Assembly (NCBI GenBank): GCA_963757605.1
Contig: CAVWSF010000001.1
Coordinates: 62,001-126,000, forward strand
Direction: 5' to 3'
From: JAICJC01 sp963757605
GTDB taxonomy: Bacteria; Actinomycetota; Thermoleophilia; Gaiellales; JAICJC01
Length of the DNA: 64,000 nucleotides
The notes beneath the pieces are model-generated. The model was not told the origin of the DNA. It worked only from the letters and a program-made list of their open reading frames with translations, and ran no database searches. Position numbers and translations under genes: made by a program. Below, piece by piece: positions 34,305 to 43,181 of this stretch. The number at the start of each line of letters is the position of its first letter. The first letter of the stretch is position 1.

Positions 34305-34652
34305 GGCCCCCTCCTCGTGGCTGGCGAAGTGTTCGGGACGCTCCGGCGAAGAGCGCGGTCTCACGCCGGAGCCACGACTGGATGGTCCGTGTAACTGCCG
34401 GGACGGTGGGGTCAGACCCCGCATCAGAGTCCGTTTCGAAGTCGCCGCGGTTTCGATGCGTAGCCGACGAAGAACTCGACGTCGGCGAGGGAGACGCAGG
34501 GCCAGACGCACTCCATCTCGGGGCCGGCCCTGCGGGCCGGTTGCGTCGCGTCGCGACGCAACGACAGGTTCAGGCCCCATGGGCGGGCTTGCGTTGAAGC
34601 CGGGCGAAGGCCTTCTCCAGGCACGGGCATTGAGCCGGGCGCCGTTCCCTGC
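34305..34652. other. intergenic stretch with no supported gene
   Basis: About 350 bases between the first palindrome and the coaBC promoter. It contains GGGGTC-A-GACCCC (34408-34420) and further GC-rich inverted segments near 34520-34565. Open frames on both strands here have no start signals or recognisable motifs, and one runs antisense into coaBC. I see no gene. Confidence 0.5.
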
Positions 34653-34658
34653 CACACT
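34653..34658 (+). promoter_or_regulatory. -10 element of predicted leaderless coaBC promoter
   Basis: CACACT is followed by six bases and the coaBC ATG, matching the spacing seen for rnz and dapA. Confidence 0.35.
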
Positions 34659-34664
34659 ACGTTC

Positions 34665-35858
34665 ATGATCCTGGTGGGGGTGTGCGGCGGGATCGCGGCG
34701 TACAAGAGCTGCGAGCTCGTCCGGCTGCTCGTGAAAGACGGGCACGAGGTGCAGGTCGTGCAGACCCCCGACTCACGCAGGTTCGTCGGGCCGACCACCT
34801 TCGCCGCGCTCTCCCGGCGAGCCGTCCTGACCGACGGCGGCGACGACGTCTTCCCGCACCTCGACGCCTCCAAGGCCGCCGAGCTCCTGTGCATCGCGCC
34901 GCTGACCGCGACCACGATGGCCCGGGTCGTCCACGGCGAGGCGGCGAACGTCCTCACCGCGACGGCACTCGCGTTCACGGGCCCGGTGGTCGCCGCTCCC
35001 GCGATGAACCCGCGCATGTGGGAGGCCGACGCCACCCGGGCGAACGTCGGGCTGCTCGAGGCCCGCGGCGTCGAGCTGGTCGGCCCGGGGACGGGTGAGA
35101 CCGCCGAGGGAGAGCTCGGCGTCGGCCGGATGGCCGAGCCGGACGAGATCGCCGCGACGGTCGCGGCCCGTCTCGCGGCCGGCCGGTCGATGGCCGGCCT
35201 GCGGGTGCTCGTCACCGCGGGCGGCACTCGCGAGCCGCTCGACGCGGTGCGCTACGTCGGGAACCGCTCGTCCGGGAGGATGGGCGCGGCGGTCGCCGAC
35301 GAGGCGGCCCGGCGCGGGGCGGACGTCACCCTCGTCCTTGCGGCGGCCACTGCCCGCCCGACCGCGCCGATGCGGGTCGTGACGGTCGAGACCGCCGCGG
35401 AGCTCGAGCGGGCCACGCTCGCCGCCGCGGCCGGGGCGGACGTGATCGTGATGGCGGCGGCCGTCTCCGACTACCGCCCGGCCGATGCCGCCGCCGGCAA
35501 GCGCACGAAGTCCGGTGACGTGTGGCACGTCACCCTCGAGCCGACCCCGGATATCCTCGCGGGGCTGGGAACGGCGCGCAGGCCCGGGCAGGTCCTGATC
35601 GGGTTTGCGGCCGAGCACGGCGAGGGCGGCGCCGATCGCGCCCGGCGGAAGCTCGAGCGCAAGGGCGCAGACATGATCGTGATGAACGACATCAGCCGCC
35701 GGGATATCGGGTTCGACTCGGACCACAACGAATTGACGCTCGTGACGTCTGACCGAGAGATCGGCGTCTCCCGTCGCAGCAAGCGCGCATGCGCCGCCGC
35801 GATCTGGGACGCCGTCTCGCTTCCTGCACGTACGGCTGCCGACGCCGTCCGGGCATGA
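34665..35858 (+). CDS. coaBC: phosphopantothenoylcysteine decarboxylase / phosphopantothenate-cysteine ligase
   Basis: A 397-residue bifunctional coenzyme A enzyme. CoaC half (1-175): GVCGGIAAYKSCELVRLL, then SKAAELLCIAPLTATTMAR and AAPAMNPRMWE (PxMNxxMW motif) with the flavin and substrate His region. CoaB half (180-397): VLVTAGGTREPLDAVRYVGNRSSGRMG, VIVMAAAVSDYRPA and the KxKK-like LERKGADMIVMNDIS. It makes 4'-phosphopantetheine from phosphopantothenate, cysteine and CTP. Its position after rpoZ is conserved. The ATG overlaps nothing upstream but has a -10 box six bases before it. Confidence 0.95.
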   Translation: MILVGVCGGIAAYKSCELVRLLVKDGHEVQVVQTPDSRRFVGPTTFAALSRRAVLTDGGDDVFPHLDASKAAELLCIAPLTATTMARVVHGEAANVLTATALAFTGPVVAAPAMNPRMWEADATRANVGLLEARGVELVGPGTGETAEGELGVGRMAEPDEIAATVAARLAAGRSMAGLRVLVTAGGTREPLDAVRYVGNRSSGRMGAAVADEAARRGADVTLVLAAATARPTAPMRVVTVETAAELERATLAAAAGADVIVMAAAVSDYRPADAAAGKRTKSGDVWHVTLEPTPDILAGLGTARRPGQVLIGFAAEHGEGGADRARRKLERKGADMIVMNDISRRDIGFDSDHNELTLVTSDREIGVSRRSKRACAAAIWDAVSLPARTAADAVRA

Positions 35859-36868
35859 ACGAGCCACCACAACCAGAGAGGATCCGCCAGGTGGAAGCCC
35901 AGCGCCAGCCAGAGTCCCCCCTCCCGGAGGACATCGCCGCTGCGGCGGATGTCGCCGGACGGGTGATCCAGAACGTCTCCCGTGTCATCCACGCCCCCCG
36001 CACCCTGATCGAGCGATGCGTGATCGCCGTCCTCTGCGAGGGGCACGTGATCCTCGAGGACTTCCCGGGCGTCGGAAAGACGATGCTCGCCAAGTCGATC
36101 GCCCGCTCGCTGGACTGCGAGTTCGCGCGCGTGCAGGCGACCCCCGACCTCCTGCCCTCTGACATCACCGGCGTCTCGGTGTTCAACCTCCAGGGCAACG
36201 AGTTCGAGTTCAAGCCCGGGCCGGTCTTCGCCAACATCGTGCTCGTCGACGAGATCAACCGGGCGTCCCCGAAGACCCAGTCGGCGCTCCTCGAGTGCAT
36301 GCAGGAGGTGCAGGTCACGGTCGACGGGACGACCCACATGCTGGCGCGGCCGTTCACCGTGATCGCGACCCAGAACCCGATCGAGTACGAGGGCACGTTC
36401 CCGCTGCCGGAGGCCCAGCTCGATCGCTTCACGATGCTCCTTGCACTGGGCTACCCGGGGGTCGAGGCGGAGTCGAAGATGCTGGCCGAGCACGCGGCGA
36501 CCGAGCCGCTCGAGGACCTCGAGCCGGTGTCCACCGCCACCGAGATCGAGGCGGCGATCGCGGCGGTCAAGAAGGTCTTCGTCGAGGACACGCTCCACCG
36601 CTACGTGGTCGAGATCCTGAACCACACCCGCACCGACACGCGGCTTGCGCTCGGAGCCAGCCCGCGGGCCGGGATCGCGCTTCTGCGGGTGGCAAAGGCG
36701 CACGCGGTGATCCGCGGCCGCGACTACGTCGTCCCGTCCGATGTGAAGGACGTCGCGACCGACGTCCTCACCCACCGGGTCATCCTGGCCCCGGAGGCCC
36801 GGACGGCGGGCATCGACGCGGCGGACTCGATCCGCGAGGCCGTCGAGCGGACGCGAGTCCCCGTATGA
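35855..36868 (+). CDS. MoxR-family AAA ATPase
   Basis: A 337-residue AAA+ protein. Walker A ILEDFPGVGKTMLAKSIARSL, TPDLLPSDITG, Walker B NIVLVDEINRASPKTQSALLE, and sensor I VIATQNPIEYEGTFPLPEAQLDRF are textbook MoxR. The ATG at 35855 overlaps the coaBC stop, and an extension upstream is within coaBC. MoxR proteins act as chaperone-like ATPases for partner proteins with VWA or DUF58 domains. The next two genes (DUF58 and transglutaminase) are the standard partners, all joined by overlaps. Confidence 0.93.
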   Translation: MNEPPQPERIRQVEAQRQPESPLPEDIAAAADVAGRVIQNVSRVIHAPRTLIERCVIAVLCEGHVILEDFPGVGKTMLAKSIARSLDCEFARVQATPDLLPSDITGVSVFNLQGNEFEFKPGPVFANIVLVDEINRASPKTQSALLECMQEVQVTVDGTTHMLARPFTVIATQNPIEYEGTFPLPEAQLDRFTMLLALGYPGVEAESKMLAEHAATEPLEDLEPVSTATEIEAAIAAVKKVFVEDTLHRYVVEILNHTRTDTRLALGASPRAGIALLRVAKAHAVIRGRDYVVPSDVKDVATDVLTHRVILAPEARTAGIDAADSIREAVERTRVPV

Positions 36869-38088
36869 CCCAGCGCGGCCGCCGGGTGCTGATCCTGGCC
36901 CTCGGCCTCTACATCGCGGCCTGGGGGTTCGGGACCGCGGTGATGTTCCCGGTCGCCATGGGCCTCGCGCTCGCGCCGGCGGCGGCCTGGGCGTGGGTGC
37001 GCCTGCTCGATCGCCCGATGCGGCTCCGCCGCCGGACCGGGCACCTGGAGCTCGTCGAGGGCCAGTCGTTCGCGGTCGGCCTCGAGGTGACCGCCGACGG
37101 CGGGCCGATGCCGGGCCGCGCGGTCGTCGTCGACTGCGTCGGCGAACGGCCGGTTGCCGCCCCGGTGGTCCGCGCCGGCCGCGTCCTGCGCGGCCGGTAC
37201 GAGGTCGCCTCGGCGCTGCGCGGCCGCTACCGGCTCGGCGACGCCAAGCTCGTGATTGACGACGGCTTCGGTCTCGCGGAGGCCCGGATCCCGCTCGATC
37301 GCTCCGACGAGGTCATCGTCTACCCGCGCGTGTACCCGCTCGAGGGGCTCTTCACGGATGCCGGCGGGATGTCGGGCGAGCAGGGCCGCGCGCTCCTGCA
37401 TCGCACCGCCGGGTACGACCTGCACTCGATCCGCGACCACCAGCGCGGCGAGAGCCTGCGCCGCGTGCACTGGCGCTCGACCGCCAAGCGGCGAAAGCTG
37501 ATGGTGAAGGAGCTCCAGGACACGCCTCGCGACGAGGCGTCGGTGCTCCTGGACGGCGACGCCCGTGCGGTGGCCGGCGAGCAGCCGGAGTCGACATTCG
37601 ACTACCAGGTGCGCGCTGCCGCATCGCTCCTCCACCGCCTGGTCGAATCGGGCCAGCGCAGCGCGCTCGTGATCCACGGCGCCTCGCACACGCGCATCCG
37701 CGTCGGCGACGCCGGCGGCCACTGGGCGACCGCGCTCGGGGCCTTGGCGGGCGCCCAGCCGGACGCCCCGCGCTCGCTCGCGGCGGCCCTGGGGGAGAAC
37801 GCCCACGCCGCAGCCCGGATCGACGCGGCCCGCGTGTTCGTTGTCACCGCCGCCATGTCGGCCGGGCTCGCCGAGCGCCTGCTGTCGCTCCGCTCGGCCC
37901 AGCGCGACATCGCCGTCGTGTGGGTCGATGCACCCGATTTCGCCGGCAATACGTCGGACACCGCGCAGGACGCGGCCGCCCTGCGCCTCACCCGGTCGGG
38001 GATCCCGATGGCCCGGATCCGGCAGGGGGACGACGTCGGCCACTCGCTCTCGGCACCCACGCTGCGGCTGGTGGTGGCGAATGCGTGA
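36865..38088 (+). CDS. DUF58 domain membrane protein
   Basis: A 407-residue protein: two N-terminal membrane helices (LILALGLYIAAWGFGTAVM, AMGLALAPAAAWAWV), then a soluble beta-rich region and the DUF58 signature SIRDHQRGESLRRVHWRSTAKRRKLMVKE (about residues 190-215), ending with a VWA-like fold. It is the usual MoxR partner. The ATG overlaps the MoxR stop by four bases, and the end overlaps the transglutaminase gene by eight bases. Role probably in cell-envelope assembly or stress, but no direct evidence here. Confidence 0.9.
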   Translation: MTQRGRRVLILALGLYIAAWGFGTAVMFPVAMGLALAPAAAWAWVRLLDRPMRLRRRTGHLELVEGQSFAVGLEVTADGGPMPGRAVVVDCVGERPVAAPVVRAGRVLRGRYEVASALRGRYRLGDAKLVIDDGFGLAEARIPLDRSDEVIVYPRVYPLEGLFTDAGGMSGEQGRALLHRTAGYDLHSIRDHQRGESLRRVHWRSTAKRRKLMVKELQDTPRDEASVLLDGDARAVAGEQPESTFDYQVRAAASLLHRLVESGQRSALVIHGASHTRIRVGDAGGHWATALGALAGAQPDAPRSLAAALGENAHAAARIDAARVFVVTAAMSAGLAERLLSLRSAQRDIAVVWVDAPDFAGNTSDTAQDAAALRLTRSGIPMARIRQGDDVGHSLSAPTLRLVVANA

Positions 38089-40402
38089 GCGGCGGGTCGC
38101 GCTCCTGATCCTGGCCGTGGCCATGGTGCTCTACGGCGGCGTGCACTGGGCCCAGATGGAGCGGCCGGCGGTCGGGCCGTCGTGGATCCTGGCGCTCACC
38201 GCGCTCGCCGTCCTCCCGGCCGCCGTCTCGTGGCTGGGCCGCCCACGGCTCGCCTGGCTCGTCGTCCTGCCGGCCTCGGCGGTGGCGGCGATCGGCCTCG
38301 TCACCGGCCTGTGGCCGTGGCGCTCGCAGCACGGCATCTACCCGCGCGCGGTGGCCAACGTCCTGAACGACGGCGCGCACGGCTGGTTCACCGCCCACAC
38401 GCCGTTCGACGCGGGCCGGTTCGTGGCCGTCGACCACGACCTGAAGCTCGCGTTCTTCGCGCTGGCGGTGCTGCTGGCGTGGACGCTCCTCTGCCGCGGC
38501 TGGGCGCTCGCGGCCGTCGCGATCGGGTTCCTGCTCTTCGCGATGCCGAGCACGGTGCTCGACCTCTCGGGCGGGACGATGCGGGCCGCGATCTTCCTCG
38601 CGCTGGCGCTCGCGGCGCTCTTCCTGACGGGCGAGCGGCGGGAGCGCTCGGGCGCCGTGCCGCAGGCCATCTTCCTCGGCGTCGCCGCGGTGCTGGCGGG
38701 CCTCGTCGTGGGCGGCGCGCCCGGCGTGAGCAAGGACGCCTTCCTGGGCTGGCAGCGCTGGAACCCGCTCGCGAAGCCCGTGCCGCGCGTGAACGTCCAG
38801 TACGTCTGGGACCAGACGTACAAGCCGCTTCACTGGCCCAAGAAGCGCACGGTCGTGATGGAGGTCACCTCCGGCGTGCCGCTCTACTGGAAGGCGGCGG
38901 TGCTGACCGTCTTCAACGACGATCACTGGACGGAGGCCGACCAGTCGATCCCGCTGACCAACCAGGTCGGCGGCTCCTACATCGTGCCGGACGCGTTCCT
39001 GCCCCCGAACACGCTCACGGCCAATCAGAACGACACGACGGCGATCACGGTGAAGGTGGACGCGCTGGACGATCCCCACCTCATCGGCACCGGCCAGCCG
39101 CTCAGCTGGGACCTGCCGTCGGACGTCCGCTCGTTCATCGGCCTCGACGGGACGGTGCATACGACCACGCCCCCCAAGCGCGGCGATACCTACAAGGAGA
39201 CCGCGTACACGCCGAGCCCCTCGCCGACCGACCTCGCCTCGGCCGGCACCGGATACCCGAACGTGGTCGCGGCCGGGATCACGGCCGGCGACACGCTGAT
39301 CCGGCCGTTCGGCTCGAACACGCCGCCCGCCGGCGCGCCGGTGCCGGAGGCGTATCAGCGCGCGTCCAATGCGGTGTGGCGGGCGTCGAAGGCCGACGAG
39401 GCCAAGACGCCGTTCGCCGCGGCGTTCCTGCTCGAGCACTACCTGCGCTCGTCGCCCTTCACGTACGACCTGACGCCCAAGCAGAAGAAGGGCGTCCCGC
39501 CGCTCGTGGACTTCATGGTCCGCTCGCACCATGGGTACTGCCAGATGTTCTCGGGCGCGATGGCGCTCGTGCTTCGGCTGCACGGGATCCCGGCGCGGGT
39601 CGCGGTCGGCTTCACGACGGGGCGGCCGCCGACGAAGGCCGGCGGCCCGTACACCGTGGTCGACCGGAACGCCCACGCCTGGGTCGAGGTCTTCTTCCCC
39701 GGGTACGGGTGGATGCCGTTCGAGCCGACGCCGACCCGCAGCATCACCGAGGGCTACTCCTCGTCGTCGCCGTCCTTCCGCAACATCGCCACCGGCGGCG
39801 GCGTGAACACGCTCGATGCGTACACCAAGAAGCTGTACCTCGACGCGGCCCAGATCCGCGCGGGAGGGGTGTCACCCGCCAACGGCAAGCTCGACCCGCT
39901 CGGCAAGCAGGCCGGCGAGCACGGCCACGGCGGCGTGCGTGCGCCGCTCACCGGGCTGGGCTCGGGATCGAGCAGCGGCCGGTTCCTGCCGTGGCTCTTC
40001 TCGGCACTCGTCGTCGTCCTGGTCTGCGTCCTGGCCTTCAAGGCGATCGCCGCGCGGTGGCGCTACGTGCGGCGCGGGCCGCGGGCGCGGGCGGCGGCCG
40101 CCTACCACGACCTGGCGACGTTCGTCGGCGACCAGGGCATGGCCGTGCAGCCCGCCTACACATTCGAGGACCTGGCCGGCCAGGTCGAGCACACCTTCGG
40201 TGTGCCGACGACGGCCTTCGCCCGGGCCGCGAGCCGGGCCCGCTACGCGCCGATGGGGCGCGCACGCGCCGCCGAGGCCGAGATGCGCCGCGAGCTGCGC
40301 GGGGTGAAGCGCGGCGTCCGCCAGCGCCTCACCCGCAGCGAACGGGCCGCGGGCGCGGTGCGCCTGCGGTCGGTGCTCTCCGCGGCCGCCCGGCGGGAAT
40401 GA
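38081..40402 (+). CDS. transglutaminase-like membrane protein (TgpA/DUF3488 type)
   Basis: A 773-residue protein. Five or six N-terminal helices (to about residue 210) are followed by an extracellular region, a transglutaminase-like core with HHGYCQMFSGAMALVLRLHGIPARVAVGF (Cys), RNAHAWVEVFFPGYGWMPFEPTP (His and Asp), a Gly/Ser linker, a C-terminal membrane helix (LPWLFSALVVVLVCVLAFKAI) and a basic cytoplasmic DUF4129-like tail. The catalytic triad is complete. With MoxR and DUF58 upstream this is the conserved three-gene envelope module. Confidence 0.92.
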   Translation: MRERRVALLILAVAMVLYGGVHWAQMERPAVGPSWILALTALAVLPAAVSWLGRPRLAWLVVLPASAVAAIGLVTGLWPWRSQHGIYPRAVANVLNDGAHGWFTAHTPFDAGRFVAVDHDLKLAFFALAVLLAWTLLCRGWALAAVAIGFLLFAMPSTVLDLSGGTMRAAIFLALALAALFLTGERRERSGAVPQAIFLGVAAVLAGLVVGGAPGVSKDAFLGWQRWNPLAKPVPRVNVQYVWDQTYKPLHWPKKRTVVMEVTSGVPLYWKAAVLTVFNDDHWTEADQSIPLTNQVGGSYIVPDAFLPPNTLTANQNDTTAITVKVDALDDPHLIGTGQPLSWDLPSDVRSFIGLDGTVHTTTPPKRGDTYKETAYTPSPSPTDLASAGTGYPNVVAAGITAGDTLIRPFGSNTPPAGAPVPEAYQRASNAVWRASKADEAKTPFAAAFLLEHYLRSSPFTYDLTPKQKKGVPPLVDFMVRSHHGYCQMFSGAMALVLRLHGIPARVAVGFTTGRPPTKAGGPYTVVDRNAHAWVEVFFPGYGWMPFEPTPTRSITEGYSSSSPSFRNIATGGGVNTLDAYTKKLYLDAAQIRAGGVSPANGKLDPLGKQAGEHGHGGVRAPLTGLGSGSSSGRFLPWLFSALVVVLVCVLAFKAIAARWRYVRRGPRARAAAAYHDLATFVGDQGMAVQPAYTFEDLAGQVEHTFGVPTTAFARAASRARYAPMGRARAAEAEMRRELRGVKRGVRQRLTRSERAAGAVRLRSVLSAAARRE

Positions 40403-40448
40403 ACGGGTCTCGGCTCATCGCCGGTGGCTGAGGGCCGATGATTCGATC

Positions 40449-40811
40449 ATGGAGGGCGAGGACACCTACTCCCTGTTCCAGCGCGGGCGGGCCCACATGG
40501 AGGCCGGCGACAACGCCCAGGCCACCGTGTCGCTGGAGAAGGCCAAGCGGCGCGAGCCCGACAAGGCGTCGATCCGCGAGGCGCTCGGCGTCGCCTACCT
40601 GCGGCTGCACCGGTACGCCGAGGCGGCCGCGGAGTTCGAGCACATCCTCGACTCCGCCCCGGCGAACCACTACGCCCACTACTGCCTCGGCCGCTGCCTC
40701 GTGCGGATGGGCGAGCCCAAGAAGGCCGCCGGCCACTACAAGATGGCCGCCTGGCTCAGACCCGAGGTCACCTACTACCAGGACGCGCTCGCCTCGCTCC
40801 AGCAGGCGTGA
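40449..40811 (+). CDS. TPR-repeat protein
   Basis: A 120-residue protein of about three tetratricopeptide repeats: YSLFQRGRAHMEAGDNAQATVSLEKAKRREP, IREALGVAYLRLHRYAEAAAEFEHILDSAP and HYCLGRCLVRMGEPKKAAGHYKMAAWLRP. It is soluble with no signal peptide, so a protein-interaction role is likely. It starts 46 bases after the transglutaminase gene. Its stop lies inside a REP-like palindrome. Confidence 0.85.
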   Translation: MEGEDTYSLFQRGRAHMEAGDNAQATVSLEKAKRREPDKASIREALGVAYLRLHRYAEAAAEFEHILDSAPANHYAHYCLGRCLVRMGEPKKAAGHYKMAAWLRPEVTYYQDALASLQQA

Positions 40812-40840
40812 AAAATCGGTGCCAGGCACCAATTTTTCAC
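40808..40840. repeat. REP-like palindrome, GGTGCC-A-GGCACC core
   Basis: Two 16-base arms (GTGAAAAATCGGTGCC and its near-perfect complement, one mismatch) flank a single A and begin on the TPR stop codon. The same sequence in degraded form is at 53090-53119, and the GGGGTCAGGCAC variant is at 56010. The T run in the right arm could act as a terminator. Confidence 0.65.
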
Positions 40841-40902
40841 GCCGCCTGCTCGGCGCGGCTTCGTGCCCGGTCGTCGGGGTGCCCGCCGCCGCGTAGTCCG
40901 AG

Positions 40903-41343
40903 CTACGGAGTCTCGAGCCAGATCGTCACCGGCCCGTCGTTCACGAGCGCGACGTGCATGTGCGCGCCGAAGACGCCCTGCCTGACGGGCACGCCGAGCT
41001 CGCGCAGCTCGTCCGCGAACCGGTCCACGAGCACCTCGGCCTCCTCCGGCGACGCGGCGGCGGTGAAGCCCGGCCGGTTCCCGCGCGAGGCGTCCCCGTA
41101 GAGCGTGAACTGCGAGACCGCCAGCACCTCGCCGCCCGTGTCGAGCACCGACCGGTTCATGCGCCCCTCGTCGTCGGGGAGGATGCGCAGGCGGGCGATC
41201 TTGCCGGCCATCCACGCGGCCTCTACGGCGCCGTCGCCGGGCCCCGCCGCGACCAGCACCAGCAGGCCCGGGCCGATCTCCGACACGCGGTCGCCGGCCA
41301 CCTCGACCGAGGCCTGTGAGACCCGCTGAACGAGCGCTCGCAC
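40903..41343 (-). CDS. dtd: D-aminoacyl-tRNA deacylase
   Basis: A 146-residue Dtd protein: VRALVQRVSQASVEVAGDRVSEIGPGLLVLV at the start, the catalytic motif LAVSQFTLYGD (S-Q-F-T), and the trans-Gly-cis-Pro loop region NRPGFTAAASPEEA. It removes D-amino acids (and glycine mis-attached to tRNA-Ala). The GTG at 41343 gives the family length; a longer frame to 41364 adds seven unlikely residues. It is divergent from the rimP operon, sharing a short intergenic region. Confidence 0.93.
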   Translation of the reverse strand: MRALVQRVSQASVEVAGDRVSEIGPGLLVLVAAGPGDGAVEAAWMAGKIARLRILPDDEGRMNRSVLDTGGEVLAVSQFTLYGDASRGNRPGFTAAASPEEAEVLVDRFADELRELGVPVRQGVFGAHMHVALVNDGPVTIWLETP

Positions 41344-41354
41344 GGCCTCGCAGT

Positions 41355-41384
41355 TTCTCACCATGCGGCAACCGCTGCTAGACT
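41355..41384 (+). promoter_or_regulatory. putative rimP-nusA operon promoter
   Basis: TTCTCA (41355-41360) and TAGACT (41379-41384) are 18 bases apart. The transcript would start about 25 bases before the leader hairpin. The -35 is weak and overlaps the region upstream of dtd. Confidence 0.4.
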
Positions 41385-41418
41385 TCCCGGCGTAGCGAGA
41401 CGTCTATGGCTGGTCGTC

Positions 41419-41446
41419 GAGGTGGGTGCGAACCCGCCTCTTTTTT
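41419..41446 (+). terminator. leader hairpin with T6 tract upstream of rimP (attenuator candidate)
   Basis: GAGGTGGGT and ACCCGCCTC pair (one G-T wobble) around a four-base loop and run directly into six T residues, the form of an intrinsic terminator placed inside the 5' leader, nine bases before the rimP ATG. RNA leaders of this kind (rimP leader) precede rimP-nusA in other bacteria and suggest feedback by NusA or ribosome factors. Confidence 0.6.
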
Positions 41447-41454
41447 CGCCTCCG

Positions 41455-41898
41455 ATGAACCACACAACACCGCTTCAGCATGAGATCGAGTCGACTCTGG
41501 CAACGCGTGTGCCGGACGTCGAGGTCGTGCTCGCGGAGCGCACTTCGCCGAACCAGCTGCGCGTCGTCATCGACCGGCCGGGGGGCGTCGACCTCGACCT
41601 CTGCGAGCGGGTGAGCCGCGAGCTCTCGCCGCTTCGGGAGCGCTATGCGCTCGAGGTCTCCTCACCCGGGCTCGACCGGCCGCTCGTCAAGCCCGAGCAC
41701 TACCGCCGGGCCGTCGGCGCGCGCGTCGCCGTGCGCACCGACGCCCCTATCGAGGGCCGACGCCGGTTCGACGGCGGCCTCCGCGCCGCCGACGACGAGG
41801 GCATCGAGATCGATCAGGACGGCCGCCCCGTGCGGATCCGCTACGCCGACATCCGGCGCGGCCATGTGGTCCACGACCCAGCAGGAGGAACGCCGTGA
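41455..41898 (+). CDS. rimP: ribosome maturation factor RimP
   Basis: A 147-residue protein needed for 30S assembly. NQLRVVIDRPGGVDLDLCERVSRELSPL and YALEVSSPGLDRPLVKPEHYRRAVG are the RimP family blocks, with the C-terminal SH3-like domain RIRYADIRRGHVVHDP. The ATG at 41455 follows the leader hairpin. The frame upstream runs through the hairpin and is unlikely. The end overlaps nusA by four bases. Confidence 0.92.
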   Translation: MNHTTPLQHEIESTLATRVPDVEVVLAERTSPNQLRVVIDRPGGVDLDLCERVSRELSPLRERYALEVSSPGLDRPLVKPEHYRRAVGARVAVRTDAPIEGRRRFDGGLRAADDEGIEIDQDGRPVRIRYADIRRGHVVHDPAGGTP

Positions 41899-43181
41899 GC
41901 AAGGAGATCCTGGAGGGCGTGCGGCTCGTCGAGAAGGAGAAGGGCATCGAGCCCGGCACGCTGCTCGCGGCCATCGAGGACGCGCTGCTCGCCGCGTACC
42001 GCAAGATGCCCGACGCGCGCCATCCGGTGCGGGTCGACCTCGACCGCGAGACCCTCGACTTCACCGCCTGGTCGGTGACGCCGCAGGCCTGGGAGGCATA
42101 CCTCGAGGCCCATCCGCACCATCAGGTGCTTGCGGAGGCGCCGCAGGACGACGCCGACGTGGTCTCGGCCGCCGACGAGCAGGCGACCGACGAGGAGCCC
42201 GAGCCGGAGCCCGAGATCGAGTGGGACTGGTTCGCGGACGACACGCTGGTCGATGTCACCCCCGAGAACTTCAGCCGCATCGCCGGCCAGACGGCCAAGC
42301 AGGTGCTGCGCCAGCGCATCAACGAGGCCGAGCGCTCGATGATGTACGACGAGTACGCCGACCGCGTCGGCGAGATCGTGACCGGGATCGTCCAGCAGGA
42401 CGACCACCGCTACGCCTTCGTGGACCTGGGCCGGATGGAGGCCATCCTGCCCGGCTCCGAGAAGGTGCCCGGCGAGCGCTACGAGCAGGGGAGCCGCATC
42501 AAGGCGGTCATCATCGAGGTGCGCGCCGAGGGCAAGGGCCCGCAGGTCGTGCTCTCACGCCGCTCCGACGAGCTGATCCGGCAGCTCTTCGAGCTCGAGG
42601 TGCCCGAGATCGCCGACGGCCTGGTCGAGATCCGCGCCGTCGCCCGCGAGCCCGGCTACCGCGCCAAGATCGCGGTCGAGTCCAAGACCCAGGGCGTCGA
42701 CCCGGTCGGCGCCTGCGTCGGCCCGCGAGGCTCGCGTGTCCGCATGGTCGTGTCGGAGCTCCGCGGCGAGCGGATCGACATCATCCCGTGGAACGACGAG
42801 CCGGCGCGGTTCGTCGCCAAGGCGCTCGCCCCGGCGAAGGTGCGCGAGGTCTACGTCGACGACGAGCACCGCCAGGCGACCGTGGTCGTGCCCGACGGCG
42901 AGCTGTCGCTGGCGATCGGCAAGGAGGGCCTGAACGCCCGCCTTGCCCACCGGCTCACGGGCTGGCGGATCGACATCGTGTCCGAGACCGAGTACTACGC
43001 CGAGGAGGCCGAGCAGACCTACACCGGCGTCGCCACCGAGGCCGAGGACGAGTTCCCCGGCCGCTGCGTCGCGGTGACCTCCTCCGGCAAGCGATGCCCG
43101 AACCAGGCCCTCGACGGCAGCCGCTACTGCGGCGTCCCGGCCCACCGGGAGCTGGCGACCGCGGAGGAGGCCGCCCGGTAG
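41895..43181 (+). CDS. nusA: transcription termination/antitermination factor NusA with extra C-terminal Cys/His motif
   Basis: A 428-residue NusA: N-terminal polymerase-binding domain (ILEGVRLVEKEKGIEPGTLLAAIEDAL), S1 domain (GEIVTGIVQQDDHRYAFVDLGRMEAILP), KH1 (GACVGPRGSRVRMVVSELRGERIDII) and KH2 (LSLAIGKEGLNARLAHRLTGWRIDI). Two oddities: an acidic insertion (EEPEPEPEIEWDW, about residues 95-115) splits the N-terminal domain, and after KH2 there is a possible zinc knuckle C391-X9-C401-X10-C412-X4-H417. E. coli-type acidic repeats are absent. The GTG overlaps rimP. Confidence 0.95.
   Translation: MSKEILEGVRLVEKEKGIEPGTLLAAIEDALLAAYRKMPDARHPVRVDLDRETLDFTAWSVTPQAWEAYLEAHPHHQVLAEAPQDDADVVSAADEQATDEEPEPEPEIEWDWFADDTLVDVTPENFSRIAGQTAKQVLRQRINEAERSMMYDEYADRVGEIVTGIVQQDDHRYAFVDLGRMEAILPGSEKVPGERYEQGSRIKAVIIEVRAEGKGPQVVLSRRSDELIRQLFELEVPEIADGLVEIRAVAREPGYRAKIAVESKTQGVDPVGACVGPRGSRVRMVVSELRGERIDIIPWNDEPARFVAKALAPAKVREVYVDDEHRQATVVVPDGELSLAIGKEGLNARLAHRLTGWRIDIVSETEYYAEEAEQTYTGVATEAEDEFPGRCVAVTSSGKRCPNQALDGSRYCGVPAHRELATAEEAAR

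Noticed and set aside
34424..34664. Short coding frames in the gap before coaBC
   Set aside because: No start signals, no motifs, and the stretch is dominated by inverted repeats.
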